Part shown: positions 1-12,689 of the stretch, piece by piece
Layout: every line of letters begins with the position of its first letter
Numbering within the stretch: the stretch's first letter is position 1
DNA from: Polytrichum commune
Taxonomy: Eukaryota > Streptophyta > Polytrichopsida > Polytrichales > Polytrichaceae
Assembly (NCBI GenBank): GCA_950295325.1
Contig: OX485805.1
Location: forward strand, 32,105,501-32,169,500
Reading direction: 5' to 3'
Length of the DNA stretch: 64,000 nucleotides
Notes under the pieces: model-generated
The model's database searches: none
The model's input: only the letters and a program-made list of their open reading frames with translations
Told to the model about the DNA's origin: nothing
Program-made: the position numbers and the translations under genes

Positions 1-462
1 TTAAACGGGGATTTCAACATCACAAAAAAACAAAACAAAAAAAACTTATTTGTAGAATAGTCCAATCCCACAATAGGATGCAAAACATAAACTCTCATAT
101 AGGAATGTCCACATGCAAAACCAAATAAAATTCTCTTCAGCCATTGTCGTGTCTTGAACAACCCCATTCATCCTCCTCACAGTTCATGGAGGCATGTTTC
201 CCAACGTCCTACCCTTGCATCCTCAATTGGCACTATCTAAAGGAAAATAAAATCCTCGCTGTGATCAACTTTAACTTTTGCATCCGAACTCCCAATTTAA
301 ACCTGAAATAACAAACTACATGATACACAACAAATAACAAGGATGAGACAATGCCCAATAAGATCCAATGGTGAAATTGTATGCCAAGTTGAAAAGTTAC
401 AAATTGTGCAACATATCTTACAAACAAATCATTGAACAAATAAAGTCAGTTTATATCAAGCC
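1..462. other. Gene-free AT-rich flank of the LRR array
   Basis: No supportable gene is seen. On the minus strand, 439-233 could encode a short hydrophobic peptide, but it has no clear join to the LRR frame. It is as likely to be decayed 3' sequence as a lost C-terminal exon. Confidence 0.5.
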
Positions 463-3400
463 ATGGACAAGTCTTTCAAACACCAAAAACCTTCAAGTCC
501 ATCCCGCACATACCTCAAAGATATCCTACAGTACAATGACAACGCCTCCAAACTCCTTAAGTCCATAGCCCAATACGAAACTCCTCCAACGCCTCACTAT
601 CTCAATTTCTTCAAACAAGTCAAACCCTCCAACACTTCTGTTATTTTCCTCAAAGAGTTGCGTTCATTGAATGATGATTCCTTTAGAGCCTTAGAGTGCA
701 TATTCCGGAAAAGGAACTCTTCCAAGGCCTCGCAATCACCTATGTACAATTTCTTCAAACAAATCAACCCCCGACCCTTCCTATATTTTCTTCAAACATA
801 AGCATTCACGGATTGATAGTTTGTCCAAAGCCTTCACAATGCATATTACTGTACGGAACTCCTTTGGAGCCTCGCATTCCCAAATGATCAATTTCTTCAA
901 ACCAGTCAACCCCCCCACCAATTCCAGTATTTTCCACAAAGATTTGCATCAATCAAATCTAATTCCTCCAAAGCCTTGAGAGCGGATACTCCATAAGGGA
1001 GCTCCTCCAAGGCCTTGTAAACCCTCATGCCTAATTCTATCAAACAATTCAACCCCCCCAACCCTTCCAATATTTCCCTCAAAGATTTGCACCCTTTGAA
1101 AACTTATACCTCCAAAGCCTTAACAGTGAATACTCCAGAAGGCAACTCCTCCAAGACCTCACAATCCCTCATGCCCAATTCCTTCAAACAACTTAACCCC
1201 CCCAACCTTTCCAGTATTTTTCTCAAAGATTTGCATCCTTTGAATGATAATTCTTCCAAAGATTCCAGAGTGCATATTCTGGACGGGACCTTCTACAAGG
1301 CCTCGCAATCCCACATAATCATTTTCTTCAAACAAGTCAACCCCCCCAACCCTTCCGGTATTTCCCTCAATGATTTGCATCCATCGAAACATAATTCCTC
1401 CAAAGCCTTGAGAGTGCATATTCCGGAAGGGAACTCCTCCAAGGCCTCGCAATCCCACATGTGGAGTTTCTTCAAACAAGTCAACCCCCCCAACCCTTTC
1501 GGAATTTTCTGTAAAGATTTGCATCCATTGAAGGATAATGCCTCCAAAGCCTTGAGAGTGCATATTCCGGAAGGGACCTCCTCCAAGGCCTCGCAATCCC
1601 ACATAATCATTTTCTTCAAACAAGTCAACCCCCCAACCCTTCCGGTATTTTCTGTAAAGATTTGCATCCATTGAAATTAAATTCCTCCAAAGCCTTGAGA
1701 GTGCATATTCCGGAAGGGAACTCCTACAAGGCTTCGCAACGTGACATGTACAACTTCTTCAAACAAGTCAACCCCCCCAACCCTTCCGGTATTTTCCGTA
1801 AAGATTTGCATCCATTGAAGGATAATTCCTCCAAAGCCTTGAGAGTGCATATTCCGGAAGCGAACTCCTCCAAGGCCTCGCAATCCCACATGTGGAGTTT
1901 CTTCAAACAAGTCAACCCCCCCAACCCTTTCGGAATTTTCTGTAAAGATTTGCATCCATTGAAGGATAATGCCTCCAAAGCCTTGAGAGTGCATATTCCG
2001 GAAGGGACCTCCTCCAAGGCCTCGCAATCCCACATAATCATTTTCTTCAAACAAGTCAACCCCCCAACCCTTCCGGTATTTCCCTCAATGATTTGCATCC
2101 ATCGAAACATAATTCCTCCAAAGCCTTGAGAGTGCATATTCCGGAAGGGAACTCCTCCAAGGCTTCGCAACGAGACATGTCCACTTCTTTAAATAAGTCA
2201 ACCCCCCCAACCCTTCGGGTATTTTCCTCAAAGATTGGCACCCATTCAAATCTAATTCCTCCAAAGCCTTGAGAGTACATAGTCCGCACGGGAACTCCTC
2301 TAAGGCCTCGCAATCCCACATGTGCAATTTCTTCAAACAAGTCAACCCCCCAACCCTTCCGGTATTTCCCTCAATGATTTGCATCCATCGAAACATAATT
2401 TCTTCAAAGCCTTGAGAGTGCATATTCCGGAAGGGAACTCCTCCAAGGCCGAGCAACGTGACATGTGCAACTTCTTCAAACAAGTCAACCCCCCCGACCC
2501 TTCCGGTATTTTCCGTAAAGATTTGCATCCATTGAAATTAAATTCCTTCAAAGCCTTGAGAGTGCATATCCCGGAAGGGAACTCCTCCAAGGCCTCGCAA
2601 TCCCACATGTACAATTTCCTCAAACAAGTTAACCCCCCCAACCCTTTCGGTATTTTTCGTAAAGATTTGCATCCATCGAAACATAATTCCTCCAAAGCCT
2701 TGAGAGTGCATATTCCGGAAGGGAACTCCTCCAAGGCTTCGCAACGTGACATGTACAACTTCTTCAAACAAGTCAACCCCCCCAACCCTTCCGGTATTTT
2801 CTGTAAAGATTTACATCCATCGAAACATAATTCTTCCAAAGCCTTGAGAGTGCATATTCCGGAAGGGAACTCCTCCAAGGCTTCGCAACGTGACATGTAC
2901 AACTTCTTCAAACAAGTCAACCCCCCCAACCCTTCCGGTATTTTCCGTAAAGATTTGCATCCATTGAAGGATAATTCCTCCAAAGCCTTGAGAGTGCATA
3001 TTCCGGAAGGGAACTCCTCCAAGGCCTCACAATCCCACATGTACAATTTCCTCAAACAAGTCAACTCCCCCAACCCTTCCGGTATTTCCCTCAATGATTT
3101 GCATCCATCGAAACATAATTCCACCCAAGATTTGAGAGTGCATATTCAAAGGAAACTCCACCAAGGCTTCGCAACGTGACATGTGCACTTCTTCAAATAA
3201 GGCAACCCCCCCAACCCTTTCGGTATTTCCCTCAATGATTTGCATCCATCGAAACATAATTCCTCCAAAGCTTTGAGAGTGCATATTCCGGAAGGGAACT
3301 CCTCCAAGGCCGAGCAACGTGACATGTGCAACTTCTTCAAACAAGTCAACCCCCCCGACCCTTCCGGTATTTTCCGTAAAGATTTGCATCCATTGAAATT

Positions 3401-5254
3401 AAATTCCTTCAAAGCCTTGAGAGTGCATATCCCGGAAGGGAACTCCTCCAAGGCCTCGCAATCCCACATGTACAATTTCCTCAAACAAGTCAACTCCCCC
3501 AACCCTTCCGGTATTGCCCTCAATGATTTGCATCCATCGAAATATAATTCTTCCAAAGCCTTGAGAATGCATATTCCGGAAGGGAACTCCTCCAAGGCCT
3601 CACAATCCCACATGTACAATTTCCTCAAACAAGTCAACTCCCCCAACCCTTCCGGTATTTCCCTCAATGATTTGCATCCATCGAAACATAATTCCACCCA
3701 AGATTTGAGAGTGCATATTCAAAGGAAACTCCACCAAGGCTTCGCAACGTGACATGTGCACTTCTTCAAATAAGGCAACCCCCCCAACCCTTTCGGTATT
3801 TCCCTCAATGATTTGCATCCATCGAAACATAATTCCTCCAAAGCTTTGAGAGTGCATATTCCGGAAGGGAACTCCTCCAAGGCCGAGCAACGTGACATGT
3901 GCAACTTCTTCAAACAAGTCAACCCCCCCGACCCTTCCGGTATTTTCCGTAAAGATTTGCATCCATTGAAATTAAATTCCTTCAAAGCCTTGAGAGTGCA
4001 TATCCCGGAAGGGAACTCCTCCAAGGCCTCGCAATCCCACATGTACAATTTCCTCAAACAAGTTAACCCCCCCAACCCTTTCGGTATTTTTCGTAAAGAT
4101 TTGCATCCATCGAAACATAATTCCTCCAAAGCCTTGAGAGTGCATATTCCGGAAGGGAACTCCTCCAAGGCCGAGCAATCCCACATGTACACTTTCCTCA
4201 AACAAGTCAACCCCCCAAACCCTTCCGGTATTTTCTGTAAAGATTTGCATCCATTGAAGGATAATTCTTCCAAAACCTTGAGAGTGCATATTCCGGAAGG
4301 GAACTCCTCCAAGGCCTCGCAATCCCACATGTACAATTTCCTCAAACAAGTCAACTCCCCCAACCCTTCCGGTATTTCCCTCAATGATTTTCATCCATCG
4401 AAACATAATTCTTCCAAAGCCTTGAGAGTGCATATTCCGGAAGGGAACTCCTCCAAGGCTTCGCAACGTGACATGTACAACTTCTTCAAACAAGTCAACC
4501 CCCCCAACCCTTCCGGTATTTTCCGTAAAGATTTGCATCCATTGAAGGATAATTCCTCCAAAGCCTTGAGAGTGCATATTCCGGAAGGGAACTCCTCCAA
4601 GACCTCGCAATCCCACATGTACAATTTCCTCAAACAAGTCATTTCCCCCAACCCTTCCGGTATTTCCTTCAATGATTTGCATCCATCGAAATATAATTCT
4701 TCCAAAGCCTTGAGAGTGCATATTCCGGAAGGGAACTCCTCCAAGGCTTCGCAACGTGACATGTACAACTTCTTCAAACAAGTCAACCCCCCCAACCCTT
4801 CCGGTATTTTCCGTAAAGATTTGCATCCATTGAAGGATAATTCCTCCAAAGCCTTGAGAGTGCATATTCCGGAAGGGAACTCCTCCAAGGCCTCGCAATC
4901 CCACATGTACAATTTCCTCAAACAAGTCAACTCCCCCAACCCTTCCGGTATTGCCCTCAATGATTTGCATCCATCGAAATATAATTCTTCCAAAGCCTTG
5001 AGAATGCATATTCCGGAAGGGAACTCCTCCAAGGCTTCGCAACGTGACATGTGCAACTTTTTCAAACAAGTCAACCCCCCCAACCCTTCCGGTATTTTCC
5101 GTAAAGATTTGCATCCATTGAAGGATAATTCCTCCAAAGCCTTGAGAGTGCATATTCCGGAAGGGAACTCCTCCAAGGCCTCGCAATCCCACATGTACAA
5201 TTTCCTCAAACAAGTCAACTCCCCCAACCCTTCCGGTATTTCCCTCAATGATTT
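463..5254 (-). repeat. Decaying LRR-coding minisatellite (72-bp units)
   Basis: About 66 further leucine-rich-repeat units follow the stop codon of the kinase-NBS-LRR gene. Each unit is 72 bp (24 residues, pattern C-S-L-IP-GLGGLTCLKKLYM or C-ALEEFPSGICTLKALEEL). They are arranged as 144-bp pairs of two LRR types, and those pairs alternate MSRC and MWDC versions (288 bp). Larger blocks are duplicated too: an identical frameshifted stretch recurs at 3141 and 3714, 573 bp apart. A second in-frame TGA lies at 4391-4393. Runs of 6 versus 7 C, and a lost base in the GCAAC motif (near 3180 and 3755), shift the frame. Units become more diverged toward 463, so the distal end is the oldest. Because the unit is a multiple of three, long open frames also appear antisense; they are artefacts. 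Confidence 0.85.
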
Positions 5255-8200
5255 TCATCCATCGAAACATAATTCTTCCAAAGCCTTGAGAGTGCATATT
5301 CCGGAAGGGAACTCCTCCAAGGCTTCGCAACGTGCCATGTGCAACTTCTTCAAACAAGTCAACCCTCCCAACCCTTCCGGTATTTTCCGTAAAGATTTGC
5401 ATCCATCGAAATATAATTCCTCCAAAGCCTTGAGAGTGCATATTCCGGAAGGGAACTCCTCCAAGGCCTCACAATCCCACATGTACAATTTCCTCAAACA
5501 AGTCAACTCCCCCAACCCTTCCGGTATTTCCCTCAATGATTTGCATCCATCGAAATATAATTCTTCCAAAGCCTTGAGAGTGCATATTCCGGAAGGGAAC
5601 TCCTCCAAGGCTTCGCAACGTGACATGTGCAACTTTTTTAAACAAGTCAACCCCCCCAACCCTTCCGGTATTTTCCGTAAAGATTTGCATCCATTGAAGG
5701 ATAATTCCTCCAAAGCCTTGAGAGTGTTGAATCCGAAAGGGAACTCCTCGAAGCTCAGACATCTTGAGATGTCCAATTTGACTAGAGATGACAAATCGAT
5801 TAAGTTTGTGGGTAGTGTTATCAAATTTTTGCATTGAGAAATGGTGAGTTCTTCCAATTCTAACTTTCCAAGGCCAATTGGAAATTGCCCTTGTGGGAAC
5901 GTGCACTTGATGAAAGATACTTCTTTCAAGAATTTAGGTTGGAAATTTTGGAATATAGTAGGTGTGCAAATTATGATTTCAAATAGTTCAAGTACACCCA
6001 ATTGTTGAAGGTGGTCTTCACCAACATTCATGAATTCGTTGATAAAATCTGTATGTTGCGGGAAAATGTTGTCATATAGAGTTGAGAAATGGATCCTCAA
6101 CCATTTTAGTGTCACAGTTTTGGTAATGATATCTAAGAGCAAGTCGGTATGTTCACAATTGTTAATACTTAAAAATCGTAGGTTTTTCATAGTGTTCACA
6201 CCTACATTTGTTTGAATTGCAAAATTATTCCTTTCAAACGTAGTAAATGAAAGGCCTTCCACAAGTTCTATGCCCTGCAAGTACAACACCACATGCAATT
6301 AATTCCCTAGTATAATTATCACCATATTCTAACAAAGTAGCAAAGAATCTACAATTTCATTTGCATTATGTATCATACCTTGTGATTCCAATGTTTGAGG
6401 AATGTTGTCAAAGATAAATTCCACACTCGAGTTTGTTGAAACTCTTTTTCAACAATCATGTGTCCCATATCCCGCAATTGATCATGTATATCCAAAATGC
6501 CCCTTTTGTCAAATTTCACCAATGATTTGTCTTGTAGACTTTCCAATGTTTGTTGGGCACTATTGATGTCATCATGAAACTTTCTAAGTAGTGTTGCTTT
6601 TGTAAACTTCCAATCACCAATTGAGGAGCCCTTGGAAAAGAAACAACATATGTCTAAAAACATACTTTGTTCTTTCTCACCGAGTTCATCAAAGCTAATC
6701 CTCAATGTTTCCCATATTTTTCCATCTATGCTTCCATCATGTCTTGCCCTCAACAACCTTTGTAAAGTTCGCTCCCATATTCTCAACCTCCTTTCTCCAT
6801 ACAAATAACTACCCATCACCTCCAAACTCAAAGGAAGCCCATCACAAGCCTTTACAATCTTCTCAACTACATGTTCCAAATATGGCAAACATGGTTGGTT
6901 GGTCGCAAATGCATGGAGAGAAAATAATTTTGTGGATTGCTCTTTATCAAGGGTCTCCAATTCTACTTTACCATTTATAGGTACATGTTGTTTCAAAGAC
7001 TCCCAACTACGGGAAGTAGCAATTAGTTTGCTACCATGAACATCAAGACATGTGCAATCACCTAATAGTTCTTCCAGTTGCGTTGCGTTGCCCACATTGT
7101 CCAAAACAATAAGGATTTTTTCGGTCTCTTGCAATTGTTTCAAAAATTTGTGCCCTTCTTTCAATATTTTGGTTCGAGGTGGCTCTTTCACATCTTGTAG
7201 TTTGTATTTCACGTGAATGGTACAACTTTCACATGTAAAGTCACCCACGAAGCATGTCGCACCAAATTTGTGGGAAACATGGTCGCTTAGAGCATTTGCC
7301 AAAGTTGATTTGCCAATTCCTCCCATGCCAAGAATCCCCAACCTACCAAGGTTGTGAAGTTGCTTCTCCAATTCCAATATCTTTCCTTCGAGTCCGACCA
7401 ATTTGGAGATTCGTTTTGTTTCCTTAGTGACCTGCATAAAATGTCAAATGAAAACTTTCATTGCCATCTAACAAACCTCACTAGAAAAATACCACTAAAT
7501 TCCAAAGTTTACCAATAAAGTCACAATGCACAACCTTTAGACCCCTACTAAAAGTTGATAATGAAGCTTGACCTCATTCAATGCTTACCTGATGAGCTAT
7601 TTTATTTGATGTTGTGATGTTTGAATTCTCTTGAGCACTTGATGATGAAATGGAATTTGCCTCCGAGAAATTTGATATGTAACGTGGCAACCATTGAGCA
7701 AAGGTGATAAACATTTGCCACAAAAGAAGAATTGCCCATATATTGAATGCATGGAGTTTTTGTTTGACCATTGTCCAACATCGCTTTGGATATTCAATAA
7801 AATTGCTAGGAGTTGTGGATTCGTCCAAAATTTTAGCCACTCTCACATCACTAGGAACCTTGAGCATTGCATCACTTTTGACTTTTCTCAACCTCTCAAA
7901 GATATCAAGGAATGTGGGCCTGTTCAAAGGCTTCAAAGACCGACATTCATGTATCAATGATTTCAAATCTTTAGAGCAAGTTTTAGGTAACTCTAGTATC
8001 TCATTTTCCAAATACCTCACATAGTCACAATACCTCTCTCCACTGTAAGGTCTCTTGTTCGAAAGAATCTCGTAGCACATCGTGCCAAAACTAAACACAT
8101 CCATTTTGAATGCATCCACCTCTGATCTTCGTTTTGTATAAGCTTCAGGTGCCATATATCTGAGAGTACCAAAACAACCTCCATTTGTAGGCACTTGTGG

Positions 8201-9310
8201 GGAGTTTTTCACTTCAATCTTTGAAATCCCAAAATCAAGTATCTTCACATGCACATGTTCCAATGTTGAGCCACCCGTTGAAGTCAATATAACATTATCG
8301 GGCTTCAAATCACGATGCGCCACTTTCATGTCATGAAGATAACACATTCCACTTGCAATTTGTATCAAAATGTCAACTCCCATGGCTTCTGTGTGCATAT
8401 CTCCTTCCAAAAACTCTGATAAGCTCAAAATTCCTTGTTCCATGACAATTTCAAATCTTTTACTATCTCTTGCACGTGCGTCACATTCCGTTGATAAGCC
8501 ACAACCAAAAAACTTGATGATATTGGGATGATCCAATCCGCCCAAAATACTAGCCTCCTTGCGAACAATTGTTTCATGCTCAAGGTTCTCAACTTTGAAA
8601 ATCTTTGTAGCAGTTTCAAATCCAAACCATTTGGTTGAGCATACACTCCCATACGCCCCATTACCCAAAAGCTTAGGTGCCTTCCCATAGTCAGGGGATT
8701 CAAAGTTATCTGGAAAGATGATGCTATCTAATTCACCACCCGTGGCCTTTTGCAACCCCCTTATTCGTTCCATCAAATATCGCAAAAGCATGCAATGATC
8801 GTGGCAATTGTCAATTGTGCACAAACCAACTTCCTTGGAAAGTCGTTCAAATATTGCATTTTGGTCTTGCTCAACTTCATCAATGGTTGTCGGGTAGAAT
8901 GTTGTAGACTTTTCCATATCTCGGATTTCAACTTCACGACTGGGAAAAGATTGGCAAAATATTTCGCACATTGTGTGGAAACAATACTCAAAGTCCAAGA
9001 GAAGTTCTCTGAAGGATTCTTTGTTATTCAATTGCATTACCACCACTCGACACCAATCACCAACCTTGCAACATTCTTCAACCATATGCCTTGCTTTCTT
9101 CATAATACCAAGCATCTCTTGCTCTACTTGGTGGAACACATCCCCCCCATAGGCACCATCGATCATGTTTTGAATTGTTTCCACACCATTTTGAATGTTC
9201 ACCAACAAATTCTTGCATTGCCTACTATTCAAAACCTCTGGATTCTCCTCTGTTTTAGGGAAGTTTGTAACTTCCTCTAGTAAGCCTTGTATGTTTGTCA
9301 TAATTTGCAT
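5255..9310 (-). CDS. Protein kinase-NBS-LRR immune receptor (PNL-type), premature TGA in the LRR array
   Basis: This is a predicted intracellular immune receptor. Exons are 9310-7589, 7431-6379 and 6274-5255, all joined in phase 0 at GT-AG sites. Exon 1 carries a Ser/Thr kinase (about residues 205-475) with glycine loop GNGAYG (216-221), Lys236, HRDLKPDN (332-339), DFG (359-361) and APE (387-389), so it looks catalytically competent. A hydrophobic segment follows at about 535-560. Exon 2 is an NB-ARC with P-loop GMGGIGKST (609-617), kinase-2 ILIVLDNV, GSKLIATSR, CDGLPL, FLDICCFF and an MHD-like IHDQ motif. Exon 3 gives about 340 residues of LRRs and stops at TGA 5257-5255, where sister repeats read TGC (Cys); the product would be about 1,264 aa. 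The kinase-first architecture is known from mosses. The start at 9310 follows a good acceptor (TTTTCCAG), so an upstream exon is possible. It may be a truncated functional receptor or an incipient pseudogene. Confidence 0.85.
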
Positions 9311-9433
9311 ATGTAGCTGGAAAACCAAACACAAAACATCACAATCAACATAATTATGTGATATACCAATATGCAAGACACAAAACCTTAGGGAAGTTTG
9401 TAACTTCCTCTAGTAAGCCTTGTATATTTGTCA
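9259..9433 (-). repeat. 45-bp duplication of the receptor's first coding segment
   Basis: The sequence at about 9259-9303, which encodes MTNIQGLLEEVTNFPK at the receptor N-terminus, recurs at about 9389-9433, 130 bp upstream in the direction of transcription. The upstream copy keeps an ATG and is followed by AAG|GTTTTG, a possible splice donor. It could be an alternative or duplicated first exon, or a simple local duplication. Confidence 0.6.
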
Positions 9434-10209
9434 TTTTCATAAAGGAACCGCTTTTTGTCCGTCTTCCATCAAATCATACTTTGCATATATTCCTACTAAA
9501 TCATACACAAAACATCACAAATCAGTAAAATATTTAATATTCCAATATGCAAGCCAAAAAGGAAAATTATTTTCATTCTTTGACGAGAATAAAACTACAA
9601 GCGTCCTCAAGCTAAGCAAAACTAGAACCTCAAATGTTCATATTCACAAGAAGCTAATGAATGATATTCAACGTACCAACCACAACCTCTTCAAATTGAA
9701 ATCAATACAATATGCTCAAATGAAAAAATACAATTATAGTTCATTCTACAATGACAATTCTCCTTTAAAGCTTTAGATGCTTCCACATGACAACTCACAT
9801 TGTTAACCTTGACAAGACACATTGTACACAACTCAATGAACAAAATTTCAAAATTGAGAGGTGAACTACACAATTCACCTTTTCTTCAAGAACTACAACA
9901 ATGTAATCAACGAACATAATCAAATATTTAAAACTATTAATGCATATTATTCCTTCCCTAACAACGTTTAATGATGAAACATAAGTTATTAATTTAGGCC
10001 ATAGATAGATATTTAAGCCAAGTCCAGTCATCAACATACAAAACCAAACATGTCAAACTAGATACACTTAGCATGAATGGTTAAGACAAAACCATTGTCA
10101 TTGAATTAGCAATTCAACTTCAACAGGCATAATGTGCACTCTATTTGATTCTATCAATAAATCCCTCTACTTGCAATATGCACATGCCTACCTCTAAATG
10201 TTCGCCCAC
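9434..10209. other. AT-rich intergenic stretch upstream of the receptor
   Basis: There is no convincing open reading frame or repeat. The promoter of the minus-strand receptor gene should lie in this stretch, but no clear TATA box could be assigned. Confidence 0.4.
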
Positions 10210-11747
10210 TACCGTACGTTAAGGGCAGCTTCGGCGCTCTCTTGCCGAATAATTATTAAAAGTAAAAACACAGTGTTCGGCGGCAAAAAAAAAATTACTA
10301 AAAATTTTGGCATTTTAAATAGTTTAATAATGCAATTTCGGCATACATCCAAGAAGTTATTATCTAACGGTAAACAAGGATGTTTATTCACGATTTCACA
10401 ATTTGTGTGAAGAGTTTTACAAAAGATATAAACCTTTCACGATTTTGTGAAGAATTGAGAATGCTCTGTGCTTTATACAAGTAGAGTGGAGTTGTGTTCA
10501 ACAATGCATATGGGATATGTAAAGTTTGAGGTGAAGCACCTAGTTAGACTTCATTTTTATAACACGCATAACTTTTGCATAGAGTCTTCAAATGACATAA
10601 AATTTGTTGGAGGTGAAAGATTACTTGATTTCTAAACTTTTCTTAGAGCAACAAAATTCCAAAAAAGTTGATCTTCTATGCACAAATGAGCTCCGAAAAA
10701 CTGTTATGAACGCATTTTAATTTTTTGATGTTTACACGGCTGCAATGTTTTGTCCATATCTTTTGCATAAAGACTTATTTTGACACAAAACTTGGTGGAG
10801 GTGGAAGATTACTTGATTTCTAAACTTTTCATAGAGCAACAAAATTCCAAAAAAGTTGATCTTCTATGCACAAATGAGCTCCGAAAAACTGTTATGAACG
10901 CATTTTAATTTTTTGATGTTTACACGGCTGCAATGTTTTGTCCATATCTTTTGCATAAAGACTTATTTTGACACAAAACTTGTTGGAGGTGGAAGATTAC
11001 TTGATTTCTAAACTTTTCTTAGAGCAACAAAATTCCAAAAAAGTTGATCTTCTATGCACAAATGAGCTCCGAAAAACTGTTATGAACGCATTTTAATTTT
11101 TTGATGTTTACACGGCTGCAATGTTTTGTCCATATCTTTCGCATAAAGACTTATTTTGACACAAAACTTGTTGGAGGTGGAAGATTACTTGATTTCTAAA
11201 CTTTTCATAGGGCAACAAAATTCCAAAAAAGTTGATCTTCTATGCACAAATGAGCTCCGAAAAACTGTTATGAACGCATTTTAATTTTTTGATCTTTACA
11301 CAGCTGCAATGTTTTGTCCATATCTTTTGCATAAAGACTTATTTTGACACAAAACTTGTTGGGGGTGGAAGATTACTTGATTTCTCAACTTTTGTTAGTC
11401 GGACAAAATTCTATAAAACTTCATCTTCTATGCTCAATTGGACTCCAAAAAATTGTGTACAACACATCTGAAAAGCCTCACTTAGAGTCTTGCTACTTCT
11501 TAACCCATATTCTTTGTGGACTAGTGTAAGTGAGCTTGATTACAAAAGGAGCACCTTCTCTCCATCAGAATTCATATATGCTTCCAGTGTAAGTAAAATT
11601 CTAGTGAGAAGTTAAAATTTCTTACTTTTCGGCAATTTTGAAAATTAATTAATTTTATATTCGGTAAAAAATGTCAATAATTTTCCAAAATTTTCGGCGT
11701 CTATTTTTAGAATTATTTTGTGCCGAAGCTGCCCTTAAAGTACGGTA
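10210..11747. mobile_element. Non-autonomous TIR element, 1.54 kb, with internal tandem repeats
   Basis: The two ends are inverted repeats. The left end (10210-10235) reads TACCGTACG then TTAAGGGCAGCTTCGGC. The right end (11722-11747) is its reverse complement with one or two changes. Similarity continues weakly inward as AT-rich, CCGAA-containing sequence. No transposase is encoded. The target duplication is ambiguous: TA outside CCGTAC, or TTAA inside it, would both fit, so the superfamily is left open. Most of the interior is the 188-bp tandem repeat annotated separately. Confidence 0.75.
10560..11400. repeat. 188-bp tandem repeat, about 4.5 copies
   Basis: The landmark TTTACACGGCTGCAATG recurs at 10731, 10919, 11107 and 11295, exactly 188 bp apart. 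Units are nearly identical in the middle and diverge at both edges. The array sits entirely inside the TIR element and has no open frame of note. Confidence 0.9.
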
Positions 11748-12689
11748 TGTCACAATGTGTATATATCTATGTCTCAAAGACACTATTATTGTAGACTATC
11801 AAGTTGGTCATCACTGGCTAGCTTTGCACAATGTCTACCTAGTGTTGTTTATTCTATAGTTTGTATTTGCTCGACAAATCTTAAATTCTTAGTTCAAGGA
11901 GAACATGTTGCAAGGTGAAACGATCATCCTACTAGATGACTTCCTCTAACTTCCTAAGAACATTTCTAGCTTAGGATTTCAACTACACTAAATTGGCTCA
12001 TCAATGTGACAATATTAATCCCCCAACATGTCATGAATATATTACAAATATTGTAATATTGAATGTCAAATTGGACTAAAATTGCTACATGAAAATATTC
12101 TATTGGTAAATAAGTAACAAGATCATTGTTAGTAATATTGAAAAAAACATCTTAGATCCTAGTCTTCACAATAGCACGTACACTTACCTAGATCCACATT
12201 GTTGAAGTGAAATTTGACTTTACCATAGTAACTTGGTATCGCAAGTCAACACCTCAACCCCCGTACACAAAAACGTGTCTTTAAGCTACATACATGCATT
12301 TTTGGACGATTGTTTTAAAAACGATCATATGTAATTCTCTCTTCAAATGCACTTTTGAAGTATGGTGTGATGAAATTGATTCAAATACACATTGTGGAAG
12401 CATATATATAATACGTATGCTAATCATCAATGTTGCATATGAAAATTATTCTTTTTCTTCTCTTACATTAGATAATTGCTATGTAAAGTTTCAAACCACT
12501 AAAGATAAAAATGTTATTATGTTTCAAATTCCAAGAGAGACAAAAAAACAATTGTGCATATAGGTCGTACATCAATCCCCCTTCGTCCTTTAAAGGTTAA
12601 ACACATTGGATTCGATTCAACCATTCAATCTAATTAAACATCTACACTTGCAAACTCCTACTTACAATTGGTTTGGGACTCGATCTTAC
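11748..12689. other. AT-rich intergenic sequence
   Basis: No gene, RNA or structured repeat is recognised. The short open frame at 12294-12563 has no family features and is probably chance. Confidence 0.4.

Noticed and set aside
3972-5441. 489-codon minus-strand frame (MHSQGFGG...)
   Set aside because: Shifted frame of the same LRR repeats; no known domain and no splice link.
3813-5837. 674-codon plus-strand open frame
   Set aside because: It is the antisense of the LRR array. Units of 72 bp keep several frames open at once; the minus frame carries the real LRR consensus and joins the NB-ARC exon in phase.
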